Assembly: GCA_009760855.2 (NCBI GenBank)
Contig: WPIO01000026.1
Coordinates: 4,570,501-4,634,500, forward strand
Origin: Cristatella mucedo
Lineage: Eukaryota; Bryozoa; Phylactolaemata; Cristatellidae
Direction: 5' to 3'
DNA: 64,000 nt
Under the pieces are notes generated by a model. That model ran no database searches and was not told the DNA's origin. It worked only from the letters and a program-made list of their open reading frames with translations. Below are positions 24,079-39,670 of this stretch, one piece after another. The translations under genes were made by a program, and so were the position numbers. Position 1 is the first letter of the stretch. Each line of letters opens with the position of its first letter.

Positions 24079-24847
24079 CTGAAACCAGAAATGCACCTTT
24101 AGGAGCACGGCCAGTACGAAGCAGCAAAATAACATGTAGCAATTAAGGTGACCCAACTAAAGTGCATGGACTAAAGCTTGCCGAAAAATGCAAAAAATTA
24201 TTTTAAGGAATGCTGGTTTAAATATATGTTCATAATGTGTATTGCCGAAAATAAATACTAAACAACTACAATCTAAAAAATGTCAACAGAATTTTTAATT
24301 TCAAACTGCATCAACGATGTCAATAATAAGAAATTTGATTTGTATAAATATTGAACGACAAATGCAGATTTCACTAGTCTATTTTGGGTTTAATTTGCCG
24401 ACTTAACAATGTATTGTGTTAAAGGCCAACCGTTACATGCAGAGTTATCATTAATTCAATATTAATAGGATTTATATTATTATTGTTGCACAGCAGCAAT
24501 TGCATTATTAATGATTGATGAAACAGGACATACTATTGTTACTTTCACATTCGTACAATGCAAGATTGGTTTCTTCTTGGTATAATAGCAATTGATTAGG
24601 ATGACAAAAAAAGCCTGTTAAATCAAGGATATCATATATTTACAAAAAAATATAGCTGCATGCTTTTTTCATGTGTGCATTTGTCGGAGTTGTCAGTATT
24701 GCGATCTTTTGTCTGCTTGCTTAAGTCGGCTTGCTTTTGTAACAGCAGCAGCGGTACCACTGCTAAGCTAAGGAAGGCAAAACATTGCAGCTTCGAGTGC
24801 ATCCTTAGATGAACACACACACAGAATGAAATGATAAAAAACGAGCT

Positions 24848-24868
24848 CACACACACACACACACACAT
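24848..24868. repeat. (AC)n microsatellite
   Basis: About ten CA units in GRB2 intron 4. Confidence 0.9.
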
Positions 24869-26014
24869 CGCCTCAGTGGCTCCAACCCGGAACAAGGAAA
24901 CAGGCAGAGCTGGTACACCACCGTACCTCACCTGGTAAAAAAAAAGTAATGCACAACCGCTTAAAGTGACTCAAGAACCTCAAGATAAATAATTATAAAA
25001 TAAAATAGCACGTATCGATGAATAAACAAAGCTTATATTAACACCACTAATCCGAGTGCCTTTAAATTGCTATTTACATGAGGATATTAAGGCAGAAATG
25101 GGATCTTTGACAGAAAGTAAACGGCCACTGCAAGTCCAAAAGCACAGAAAGCAAGCCTATAAAAAAATAACAACACACATGAATGCATAGCTCAAGCATA
25201 TAAACAACAACACTAGCCATTTTGTAATAATGATACACAGTATCAAAATGGTCAATAAGTATAAGATGTGTGTCACTTATCAAAAGAGATCACCCTGTGA
25301 TATTATCAAGGCGTATTGAGACAACTGAAGAACTAGGGCATCGAATTCCACAAATGTATTGCTGTTGAACTCAAATCATCAACCTAGTCAAATCGGTTAG
25401 GCAGGACCCGACAACCTAAAAACAACAGCAAGCAACTCTAAAACCGGCTTAGTGAATTGTAACTTTTAATGAGGCTGCAAATATGGTGAGCAGTCTTAAA
25501 TTGCCACATAGTAGTGTCGACACAATCTAAACGAATACAGTGTCAATGGATATTCATTCTAATGCATTAAAAATGATAAAGCAGGTACAGTTCTAGGGTA
25601 GTACAAACCTATGAATTCCCAAAATGTATAATCCAAGGGTTTGAAACCAGTTATGCTTATTGAACAGCACATTTTAAAGTTGGCATACTTTTTTCCTAGG
25701 GTGCTTCAGTACATCCGATGACCTTTCAAAAACTTGCTCAATCTATTATTGTGTTCCGTTTGATGTAAAACATATGGCAAACAAAGATTAGTTTTATTGA
25801 CAATTTTTCGCTCGCATGACCTCTTTGAAGATGCATTTGAAGATGCATGGTTGAAACGGCTACAATCATCGATGGAAGAAAACTCCTTTCTAAGCTTCAC
25901 ACCGGTCTGAATCAACTGTTGCTATTGCTTATAATCACGAGAAAAGCATACGTTAAATTTTGATATTGTCTAACCCGGCACAATACTAACATTAAGCTCA
26001 TCTGAAAAGATCAT

Positions 26015-27256
26015 CTGAAGTACCCCTGAAATATGGAGTACCTCAGGGCTCCGTGCTAGGTCCGGTTCTTTTCACGGTTTATACTCTGCCTCTTGCTGAT
26101 GTGATTGCCAAGCACAATCTAGGCTTTCACTTCTATGCGGATGACACTCAGTTGTACCTTTGCTTTGATCCCTCCCAGCCTTCGAGCACCTCAAATTCTC
26201 TAAACTTACTTGCTGCATGCATTGATGACATCCGCACATGGATGGCAGCGAATTTTCTAAAACTAAACGATGACAAAACTAACTTACTAGTTATGGGCAA
26301 ACCCAGTGTGATTCACAAATTGGAAAGGCTGACTCTCAAAATTGGCTCTGCCAGCATATCTCCTGTTGAATCAGCTCGAAATCTAGGTGCCATGTTCCAA
26401 AGCGACCTCTCGTTAGACGACCATATCAGCTCCACAGTCAAATCCGCCTATTTTCAGCTTCACGACATTGCTGAAATTCGGGCTTGTTTAGATAAGGATA
26501 CCACGTCCAAGTTGTTCCATGCATTCGTGACATCCTGTCTCGACTTCTGCAACTCACTGCTTACTGGCCTACCAGCATATGCGATTAGGCGATTGCAGCT
26601 GGTGCAAAACTCTGCAGCTGGTGCAAAACTCTGCAGCTAGGCTTGTCTGTCGTGAGCGTCGTAGTTGCCTCATTACTCCACTTCTCGCCGACCTGCACTG
26701 GCTACCAGTCAAGCAACAGATTGACTTCAAGGTTTTGTCGCTCACTTTTAGGTCCCTTCATTCTATGGCTCCAGCCTATCTCTTCGATATACTCCCCCAT
26801 CAGGCCAAGCATCGTACCACCCGCTTTTCGGAATGCAACAGTCTACAAATACCTCGTACAAACCTCAAATCCTTTGGAGACCGTGCATTTAGTTCGCATG
26901 CTCCCAAAGCCTGGAACTCCCTCCCGACCTGCGTCAGAACATCCCCTGACCTGACCAAATTTAAAAGGAACCTAAAAACACACCCATTTAGGACAGCATT
27001 TAGTGGGTCCCTGTGATTCGTCCTTCACGTGCTTATGCGTGCTGACATTGTGCATGCTGCCACTAACCACATTTGCATGCTGACCCTGTGCATGTCACCC
27101 CTAACCATGTTATTCGTTTTGTTTGTTTTTCAAGCATGATTTTACTCACCATTGCATTTCCCTTTGCAGCAAATGTAAAGCACCTAGAAAGAGATCAAGT
27201 TCTCTGAGGGCGCTTTATCAAGTACATTATTATTATTATTATTATTATTATTATAA
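26015..27256 (+). mobile_element. CR1/L2-like LINE, 5'-truncated within RT
   Basis: It starts in the RT palm (PQGSVLG region), with YADDTQLYL intact at about 26137-26163. It continues through the ORF2 C-terminus to 27016, the 3' stem-loop and a ~30-bp (ATT)n tail. A tandem duplication of 20 bp (CTGGTGCAAAACTCTGCAG, 26598-26638) shifts the frame and separates two long open pieces (26053-26640 and 26579-27016). It lies antisense in a GRB2 intron. Confidence 0.9.
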
Positions 27257-29588
27257 GCTGCTATCTTCACAGCCTGGTTTTCTGGTCACATGAAACCAAC
27301 TTCTGGGTTCCCTGCCAAGGGCAAGCAACGACATATGAGAAACTTTCCCCAAATTTCGCGATTGCAACGCAGGAACCACAGAACCAAACAGCCTTTATCC
27401 AATATTGTCGATTTTTCTGAGATATTTTTTTTACAGATAACTTTACCAAATTATGCAAAACCCTCAAGGTCCTAGGAGAGCTACCATCTTGAATTACTGA
27501 TTAAAAACACTTGCATTAATTAGGGTAACCTCCACTTGGGGACCAAATCCAAAGCTAACTTGGAATATCTTGAAAACTAGTACTTTCGTATGCATGCGGT
27601 GACAAAAATTGAACACCCCAAGCGTATATTTGTGCATAGTGCGCACAGTGTCAGCATGCAAAAAGCACATAAAGGTCAAATCACGTAGGCCTAAGGATTA
27701 GAGCAGACGACCTTTGTCGTCCAGATTGAGCAACCAACCCTTAGGCCAAAGCCTGGCAGAGTTAAACAATGAGAAGACAACTACTGTAGTCGGCATATAT
27801 AACTTGGAAAGACAAAATGCACTCTCTTAGTTGAATTTGAAAATCAAACTATTAGTTCATATAATGATAAAGAACGGCCATTCAATTTATAAATAGAAGA
27901 CACTGCTGATGGACGGGGAACAAAAGAGAGCACAGCGAGTAGAATGTATGCAAACAATAATGAGAAAAGCAGTGACAGCCATTCAGCATCCCACTGCCAA
28001 AACTCAAAATGGCAAGATTTCGTCAAACTGAACAAAAGCAAGAGACTGAAGAAGACGACCAATAACATAGTGCTTTCGGAGCTCGACGAATACAGTGCAT
28101 GTGAAATCTCAACAAAAGCCAGAGACTTTTGAAGAAGCCCGGGCAAATCGAGCTTATGCAGCTCAGCGATGGAGTATCACTGAATTTAATCGATTTTGTA
28201 CGAGGATGTTTCAGTCTTGATACTCCAAAAGCACGAACTCGTGTTTTCTGGTCAATTAAACACAGAGCTCTGTTTTCCTATCGGCGAAATCGCCAATAAT
28301 ATGGTTGTCCAATAGCCGAAGCATTATGGCAGTCACCTAGGACTAGAAGCTGCCTGAGAATAGCTGCTTCGTGTGGAAAAAATCAGACAGAACCTGTTGT
28401 TGTCAGCATATCAGTGGCTGCAACTCGTGGGATTGGATGGTCACACCTTGTGGTGCTACGTAAATAGGTAGGAGACCGAAACAGCCTTAGAACTGACCCC
28501 TGTCGGTATCCCACTCATGCAAGAAAGCTCAAAACATGGCAATTCGGCCAATGCAAGATATTTGCTCATACCTTCCCAACTGATATGGATGGGACCGGTT
28601 GACCGCCCCCAAGTGCCTTAACTATTCAAAAGTTGCAGAAAGGTCAAGTAGCACAAGTACAGGCAGTTGATTTGTATGGAATCCTTGTTTAATCAAATCA
28701 ACAAATGCAATTTTGAATGTACATCCCAGAGGTATGCCCCTAAATTCAAGTCGCTGCTGATTTGCTCGCCGGTGCTAATCAACTGGAAATAAGGCTGGTT
28801 TGGAAAAAGACAATCGTTAAAATTAATCCTAGTAATACAATTGAAACCAAAGAATTCTGAACGAAAGAGAGCACAGACCATATAATATACACGTAAGTGT
28901 CGAAGAAAAGAGCAAGACCACGGCATATTCAGTTTTATTTGATATTACAATTTTTAGCTACATTAAAGGACATCTTTTTCTCCTTCCTTCTGTCAAGATC
29001 TGGCCACACTGAGGAAGAAGTGCAAGATTCTTGCTGAGGACAGGCGCTTATGCCAGGTCAGAATACATTCAGGACCACCTGCCGGAGTAAAGGTGGATTT
29101 TTTCGCCATTTTTTACCACACAGGTTAGTATTATAGAGGCAAGACCTGAAGCCAAACCGAACAAGATCGTAGAGTTCTTGAAAGCTTACGTGACAAGATA
29201 TTTAACAGCTGCAAGATTTGCCACTCTAGGACCTACGGTGGACATGAACTAGGAAATCGGTGAAAGTTCGACGGAACTCAAACCAAGGCAAGGTCCCCGA
29301 TATGATATGATGAAAATTTTGAAAAATTACAAGGAAAAATAGCATGTCTGCAAGGATGTCAGCAAATGAAGATATCGAATCTTAAGACGTCTCGACAATA
29401 TCACCAACAGTCTAGGATATCCAAGTAGTGAATCAGACACGGTCGCCAACGGCAGCATCTGATAAATGAGTCCTAACCATCTGACAGCTAATAGACAAAG
29501 ATGGAACTATATACATGGCTTGCCAACTAGCATGGACATGGCTTGCCAACTAGCACAAGTAAACGTGGCAATACAAAGTGAACAGTTA

Positions 29589-32078
<2,490 letters not shown>

Positions 32079-32920
32079 CTGATTGCGAGTTCACAAAACG
32101 TGCTGAGCTCGACTCGCCCGGCTAAGCCTGACTACGCGTGAACAAGTGCACACGACAACCCGAGCGAACGCGAAAGCAACTGACGAGCCACAGCAGCCCA
32201 CATCCATCCACCGTCAGCGGGAAGAGGGGTGTGCAGAGAGACGAGCAGTCTCCTCCGAGCTTGCAGCAACGATCACAGCCACGAGACGGCGGTGGGTGGG
32301 CAAGGGCGATATTCGAGCACACTGGCAACACTGCCTACGATCACCAGCCTAGGCAAGGGAAAGCAAGCAAGCAGATCACGTGGACCTAGGTCAGATGCAC
32401 GACACGTGACCCAGGCTGGCAATACAATTGCAATTAGAGGGGGGTCATGTAAACAGGTCGGTCGAAGGGTGTAAGTCGGAGGGTGGCAGCTAAAGAGGCA
32501 CGTGATAGGTGGGTCCTCCAAGTGAAAACAGAGGGAAAGCGAAGCTGTCCCGGGTTGGTGCTGCCAGGAGCTGAGGCTGCAATGCAGGGTCACTGGCAAT
32601 TCTTGGCAACTCCCAGAAATGCTTGCTGTGCTGGTTTTACCAGCACAGCAACAGCCCAGTCAGCAGGCATAACCGAGATACCACCACTGGGCTAGGTGAA
32701 GAAGACCACGGCACTAGCTCAAGCAGCTTGGCAGCATCCACTCTCTCCTGCTGACACATTCTAGCAGACACAAGTAACCCTTCCGGTTGCTGTGATTGGC
32801 CCGTTTAACGTCAGTTTTCACCATATCTTGGGATGAGCAGCCGAGAGTGGATATAGCATGCCTTCTCATCATGACTGCAGTCAGGTAGGTGTGCACACCA
32901 GCAGCTAGCTGCCAGAAAGA

Positions 32921-33084
32921 GTTGCTACTAAGGTGCTTGCTCTTCACGACCGCTGTCGTGGGCTCGAATCGTGCAGCGGGCGATCCTTTCATGCCAACTG
33001 TAAGTGGTGGTGATAGCCGTTAAGGCTCTTCTACCGCTAGACAAATGAGGCTGTTAAATCAGCTAATATTTATTTATTTTATTT
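32921..33084 (+). mobile_element. tRNA-derived SINE, family 2
   Basis: The copy has a degenerate A box, a B box (GGGCTCGAATCGTGC), the GGTGGTGATAGCCGTTAAGG module and a TTATTTATTTT tail. Confidence 0.72.
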
Positions 33085-34002
33085 TATTCTGGCTGGCCTG
33101 CACACACCCGGACCACGAACTGGGGCATCATAACCATCCCCCAGTTACTTAAGCAGCCCCTTCCTTTCTCCTACTCTAGGTTCTTCTCCTGGGCCACCTC
33201 GGTAGGTTTAAGCTGAACGGTATGAAGAAGTGTTGCTCACAAAGCAGCAGTCGGGCAGCAAGTGCCAACACAAGCTGAGACTACGCGAGCGAGGCCCACC
33301 ACCCCTCCAGTTTATCCACAGTCAATTTGTCTTACGAATGCCGTGTGTAGCACTTTGCTTTGCCAGCAGAGGAAGCTCACCAACCAAACACACAGTGACC
33401 GGTGCATTGGCCGGCTCAAGACGCCTGTTTGCTCGAGCCCGAGGAACTGACAACGACAATATGTAAGCCACAATGCCACGTCGATGATACCAGCATATCT
33501 GTTAATCAACCGGGCGCCACAAAGCTCCTTTAGCAAAGGAGCTCTCGACTGAATTTATCCCATTAAGATAACCTAGTGATCCTTTTCACCACTAACTGTA
33601 AACGGTTAAAAGGCCCCTTTGGCAGCCTGCCAATACCGAGTTACATTAATTTAGTGAAGTGGCAACCAGAGGAGCTTGTATGAAACAAAAAAGCATCCAG
33701 CAGCCATCCTAGCTAAGATTTCCCTATCATGGTGGCACGTAGTCTGCTAGAAGGAACCGGGCAGGAAGAAATTCTGTGTTGGAAAAGCCAGCGTACACAT
33801 CTCGAGCCCCTGCCCACTGTGTTTCAGTGTATCAGGTTCGGCAAGGAATCTGAAAGCCGAAGCAGCCGTACAAGCACAGGAATCGAACAGCTATTGCAGT
33901 AATAATTGGCCCACAAGGCAAAAACAGCAGCTACAGCTCTCTAAAATCCCTAAAACTCTAATCTCTAAAACCCCTGCTCAGAAGCTAATACTTAATAATA
34001 AA

Positions 34003-34060
34003 AAAATACTAGCTGATTTAGCAGCCACTTTTGTATAGCAACAGAAGAGTCTTCACTTGG
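34003..34060 (-). mobile_element. SINE family 2, 3'-end fragment
   Basis: Only the 3' module (AGAGGCTG-like/GCTATAC/AGCTAG) is present, on the minus strand. It sits directly before the full copy at 34062. Confidence 0.6.
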
Positions 34061-34061
34061 T

Positions 34062-34243
34062 GAGCCGTGATGGCACACTAGGTAAGGCGATTGCTTTCAC
34101 GACCTCGGTCCCGAGGTTGTGGGTTCGATTCCTGAGGTGGGCGATCCTTTATCGCCACTGCAAGCGGTGGTGATAGCCGTTAAGGCTCTTCTGTCGCTAT
34201 ACAAAAAGAGGCTGTTTAGTCAGCTAGGATTTATTTATTTACG
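34062..34243 (+). mobile_element. tRNA-derived SINE, family 2, full copy
   Basis: The best copy of the family: GCCGTGATGGCACACTAGGT with A box, GTGGGTTCGATTCC B box, the GCGATCCTTTATCGCCACTG hairpin module, GGTGATAGCCGTTAAGG, then CGCTATACAAAAAGAGGCTG and a TTATTTATTTA tail. Confidence 0.8.
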
Positions 34244-34368
34244 GCTATCCCCACCGGTGAAAGTGGCGATAAAGGATCGCCCACCGCAGGATTCGAACCC
34301 ACGATCTCGGGAGCAAGGCCATGAAAAGCAATCGCCTTACCTAGTGTGCCATCGCGGCTCGCTTCATA
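34244..34368 (-). mobile_element. tRNA-derived SINE, family 2, inverted neighbour
   Basis: The minus-strand copy begins one base after the plus-strand copy's tail and is nearly complementary to it (GATCGCCCACCGCAGGATTC, CCTTACCTAGTGTGCCATC). It lacks its own T-rich tail. Confidence 0.78.
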
Positions 34369-36349
34369 AAGACACGAGAAGAACAGCAGAACGTGGTAAC
34401 TCGTAGCCCCATGGTAACGCTACACGAGAGAGTATATGGGTGGACAGGCAGGCAGCAATCAGAGAGGGAGGGACATAGATAGAGACAGTGAACAAAACAT
34501 AGTGCTCTTGCATTTTCTAGCGGCTTTGACTTCTTTTTGCTCAAATCAGGACAAGATATCTACATAGTAAAAGAAACACATTACATCAACAGTAGCTATT
34601 AAACCAGATAACCTACAATCACATACTGCTATATGACTACAGTTCATCCTGGCCATATAGCTGTGCCAAAATAACTCATTTTATGTCAGCAAGCTATGGC
34701 ACAGCTCATTCAAAAATTGGTTTTCCAAGATTCATTGGTTTATCCTGGCTGGATTATCACAACTCGATAGCACAAGAGGATGCTCGGAACATTTCGTTTC
34801 TTAAGAAAAGACTGGCAATCGGCATTGGTGCTGCTGCTGAGGCCTTTTTCCTGCTTCTGAAGTCATGGCACTGCCGATGCAATTATGCGATTGCTTCCAG
34901 TAGATATACTACGGCCCATCCACCAGGTCTATTGCAGGGAGTGTGGACCGTTTGCATCTGCCAATGCAAGCAGTATCGTCGTCCACCACCTCCTATCTTA
35001 GTTGATATATAGACACATAAAATGCAGCACTCATTTGCATGACTTTTCTTTGTCCCAATGACGGACCAGACTGCTACATTAACTTTACTGAGGCATTTTT
35101 TTTTTATTAGGGTGTACCAGTAGATGGCACAGCTAGGTGAAAGGTGGAGCAGATGAGGTCAGGCTAGCATCCGGCCAACAGTGAAACCATGAAATGCCTT
35201 GGCGTACCTGTTCCCAGAAAGATCAGCAGACTAGCGAGCCCACACGCTTGTTTACACTGTCCGATGCCACCGGGTATTTCTTTTCACGCTCTATAAGGTT
35301 TCCGAGGTAAACTCCTGAAGCCAGCAATTAAAGTAGCTAATGCAGCTAAATTAGTCAGGGCTCCAATCGGTAGTTCAGTCAGAGAATAAATGAGAAGTGT
35401 AAGCCCCATTATAGATGATAAATTAGTATAATATCTAGTTCGGCAGCATCAGGATACAGACAGGTCAATGGCGGGCATTTACCTGTGTAACATAAGCCCT
35501 GCCGGAGGCAGTATCACACCGTGACTGTTGAGATATGGCTTTGCTTGGTGGCCAGAGAGTCCATGGGTGTATCTCTTAAGTCTCCCACTCTTGCCTTTGC
35601 TGTCGGCTGCTACCCGATTTTTTTATCTGCTCCTGCCCAGCGTTTGCATGTCACATATGTAATCTAGTGTAGCCAGTTGATCGGGCTGCTGGCCTGGCCG
35701 AGGTGAGGAGCACTGCAGTTAATCAGGCTGAAGATCCACTTACAGCCTCGGTCAGCAGCTAATGTCAAGTCGCTAACAGTAGCCTAACCTTGTGTTGTTT
35801 TGAGGACAGCATCATAAAGATGGGAGGGGAGGCATTCCGAACTCGGGTGGCCGCAGGATGAGCTGATGTTCTCCTTCATGGTTAGTATGGCAGAAGCGAT
35901 AGATAAGTCTACCACACTCAAGCACCACCAGGGCTCCTCTCACAACCAAATGGCTCCTCCCTGATTAAACTAGTTAACTTCGTTTCCTTCCACTGCTTAA
36001 TCTGATAGCCAAAACGAATGCTGCATCTGTAAACTCGGACCGGCAAGAGTAAGTAAAGTATCGATCCATTTTAAGCTGCGATCGTACCACATAAAGTGCA
36101 AGCTGGCCTCTATGGCAAATGGAACCTAAACGAGTTATGCCGGTTTGAATTCGGCTCACGCAAACGTCTCGAACTCAAAGCAACTCCCAACGGAGACAGT
36201 CCACTGTCGGTCTATCTATCGAACCGGCCGCCAGCAGGTCAGGCTTACTCGGCCATCTATCTACGTAAATGATGGTCTAGCCAGCTGCAAGCCAGCAGTT
36301 GGTCGGCAAAAACCTAAGCTCTCCAGCCAAGTAAGCCTGGCTTTTCAAG

Positions 36350-36983
36350 TACAGTCGTCCCTCGTTTATTGCAGTTAATCGGTTCCAGACTCTGCCACGA
36401 TAAAATTTTAACGAAGTACGATTCTTTATTTATAAATCGAATACTTTTGTAACTAGAGCATAGAAAACCTGTTCACGACCCTCTAATTAGGTTTTGACAT
36501 GATTAAAGCCCTCTGGACATGAAATAACACCCTTTTAGTCACCATTACACCCATATTACCCAATATATTAGACAAAGTAAGGGATAATAAGACGTATTAG
36601 ACGTTACGTTAATTTCATATTATTAATTTACATTTAATTACACACATGCAGTTTTTATACACAACCAATAACTTATGAAAATAGTGCAATTGGTTCGATG
36701 ATGATGAAGAGGTCTACAGCACGGCAAAGAATAGCTAGGTTATTGCTCTCAATGAGGCTGCACCTGACGTTAAAGGATTTGTGGAGGTGCACAAATAGAT
36801 AGACCAACAGTAATTTTAAGTTTAATTGTGATGCAGGGGAGTGTCATTGACTCAGACAACCGAGTATGCGCTGTATCATCTTCACCATCTCGATCAACTT
36901 TTTAATGAAGATGCTGTATTTGAAAAACCGCGATAGAGTGAAGCCGCGAATGTCGAAGTGCGAAGTGGCGAGGGACAACTGTA
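36350..36983. mobile_element. TIR element (~634 bp), copy 1
   Basis: The ends TACAGTCGTCCCTCG (36350) and CGAGGGACAACTGTA (to 36983) are inverted repeats. The internal sequence has no intact transposase. A second copy at 39671-41096 shares the TTTATAAATC...AATA, CTGTTCACGACCCTCTAA and CCTCTGGACATGAAA blocks. It is a non-autonomous DNA transposon of a type common in animal genomes; I do not assign a superfamily. Confidence 0.75.
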
Positions 36984-37912
36984 CTGCACAACTGCTAGCC
37001 ACCACTATCGAGACACGACATGGGTTAAGGGAGTGCTGCCGAAGCCTCGGGAAGTCACCTCGAGAGCTCCGGAAGCTCTGAGCACACCTGCAACTCCGGC
37101 TAGAAACGGCCTCGATGAGGCAGGAACCTGGTAGAGCAGCCGGCCACCGGCAGCTGACTGGCACAGCCACAGCTATTGTTGTTGGCCGGGAGCTATTTGT
37201 GTAAGTCATCAAAAGAAGGCTGAAAGCAGATGAGGTTAGGGGTTATCGGACAGTTCTCCGATAACCTACCTGTGCACCATCAACACACTCATGTACACGG
37301 CCATTCTTGGCCCACGTGTTTATTAGACGGCTTTTATATGCCACACTAACCAGCCTAAGACCAATCTTCTCACATGCTAGTGCTTTCTGCTTGTACTCAG
37401 TGATCAGTCGGAGCATGACTGCAAATCAAATGGGAAGATGCAGCCAACATGGTTAGGAGGACAAAAATGCGAACCACGTCTAGTTGATGAACATCCTGCA
37501 ATCGGCACATTATAGCATCCGAGCCCACCCACAATACAGCCGACCGACCTTGTATTAGACATGCTATTCCCCAACTACTACATTGCCAACTAAAATAGAA
37601 CACATGCATCTCAAGACATGAGTATGAGTAATAATTAATGCAAGTGAACATCCATCTATCTATACAAGCCGAGGTAGAATGAAGCTACTTTAGCTACATG
37701 GCACAGTATAGTGCATTCGGGTTTAGCCGCGTGCCTATAATAGCTTCATACTGCACATACCAAATAGACCTATGGGTGAACTGATGCATTACCATAGAAG
37801 CAAAATGGGAAAGCAGTTGCTATGCTAACTTCCGGTATCACGCTGCCAGATGGAAGTTTCATAATAAAGTAATTAAATATAATTCATTTTGCAAACCTCC
37901 TTAAGAGAACTT

Positions 37913-37974
37913 GGATATTCCGAATATTCCTTCTAGGAATATCCGGATAGAATATATACAGATATTCTATCCGG
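37913..37974. repeat. Nested palindromes
   Basis: CCGGATAGAATAT (37943-37955) and ATATTCTATCCGG (37962-37974) form perfect 13-bp arms around 6 bp. Immediately left, GGATATTCC (37913) pairs with GGAATATCC (37936). It lies in GRB2 intron 1 and its function is unknown. Confidence 0.8.
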
Positions 37975-38065
37975 AAAATAGAAATAGAAATATTCCGGAA
38001 GCTTTGTCCATCCATGCGGGTGAATTGTCAACCACAGCACGCAGCACCGCCCATGCCTAAATCTG

Positions 38066-38232
38066 TGATAGCCAAGGAGGTAAGGTGCTCACTCTTCACG
38101 ACCGAGATCGTGGGTTCGAATCCTACAGCAGTCGATTCTTTATTGCTAACTGCAAGCAGTGGTGATAGCCAATAAGGCTCTTCTGCTGCTATACAAATGA
38201 GGCTGTTAAATCAGCAAAGATTTTGTTTAAAT
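38066..38232 (+). mobile_element. tRNA-derived SINE, family 2
   Basis: A diverged copy with GTGGGTTCGAATCC B box, the GCAGTGGTGATAGCC module and CTGCTATACAAATGAGGCTG near its 3' end. Confidence 0.72.
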
Positions 38233-38404
38233 GCCTTAGCGCTGACTATGGTAGGCTGTATTACTGTTAAGGTGTTGTCGGCATTATTGCCCATCTTGAG
38301 AGCTGAAGAAGCATTTATTTCACCGTAATCACAACTGATTTGTCCCACACTAAAAGCGTTTCGAACCTACCACCAGTTTCCGTCTGAAAACTGGGCAAGA
38401 AGCC

Positions 38405-38640
38405 AATAATAATAATAATAATGCACTTGATAAAGCGCCCTCAGAGAACTCAATCTCTTTCGAGGCGCTTTACATTTCCTGCAAAGGGAAATGCAATTGA
38501 ATTGTAAGTAATATCATGCTTGATAAATAACATGAATAACATGGTTAGGGGTGACATGCACACGGTCAGCATGTAAATGTGGTTAGTGGCAGCATGCAGT
38601 GTCAGCACGCATAAGCACATCAAGGACGAATCACAGGGAC
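38405..38640 (-). mobile_element. LINE 3'-UTR/tail fragment
   Basis: Minus-strand (ATT)n tail, stem-loop and ~200 bp of 3'-UTR of the main LINE family. It is truncated before the coding region. Confidence 0.85.
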
Positions 38641-39670
38641 AAGCCAGATAGGAAGCGAGTCCAGTAAAGAGATTGCTGAAGCCCCCACACCCCATTTAAC
38701 AGTGTGTAGGCACCAATTTTGTTGAAACTCACAGGCAAGCATTCCCAACTTGGTGCGTCATTTGGTCATTTAAAAAACTCCTACGATGGCCAAGTATAGC
38801 TATATTATGTCAACTATATTATGCATATCGACATGGTATGAATCTGCCATTTTCTTAAAACCACTAGGCTGGATGATTGGCATCATTCTGGATTTCTTTT
38901 CTAATTTCCCTACTCCCAGAAAAATATAGCATTCATCTAGCATGACGTCTTTAATCAGATCCACACTAAAGACATGCAATTATCCCATGTCTATCACAAG
39001 CACAACGAAATCGCTGGGTAAATTCTGGTTGCTGACAGTAGTAACAGCAACTGCATCTTGATCTGCAATTCTCTAAAGGAGACTAGAAGCCTTAAGCAGC
39101 ACTTGCTGCACCGTAGGCTTCCAATGACTTTGGTCTCACATAACTATGACAAAGAGCAACAGCTGAATTTGAAAGACAGCTCAGAAAGTATACAGAATAG
39201 GACAGGCAATGATCAATGGTTGAGATGGAATTGACACACGCAGCAAGCGATGGTAGAGTAAATAGCATGATTGCATCCACATAAACTCATACACAAAAAT
39301 AAGTAAAGACATGCTCGATTGCCACCTGTTGACCAGCTTTTCTTAGGTGCCCGACAGGATTGCAGCAGTATAGTAAGCTGCGTCTGCTTTCATAGGACGC
39401 CTTAAGTATAAAGAGCCACGATAATGAGATGAGTTAAAGATGCTGTGCCCAAAATTTTCCAAAACTTTATAAACTCGTGCCAGAATAGAGCATCTAGAAC
39501 AGACCCTTTATCAGCTTATGCTGGAACCAAGCCGCTGTGCACGAGCCAGAATTGTAGAGCGAATCCATTGAGCATTAAGTATTTATTCCTCCAGGAATAT
39601 CCAAGACTTCGCACGGGGTAAAATTATAGCACCGTAGGAGGTTGGACAATACAAATCCAAAATTGCTAGA

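Noticed and set aside
34062-34150. Functional tRNA gene
   Set aside because: A and B boxes are present, but the cloverleaf is not intact and the sequence continues into a SINE body repeated several times.
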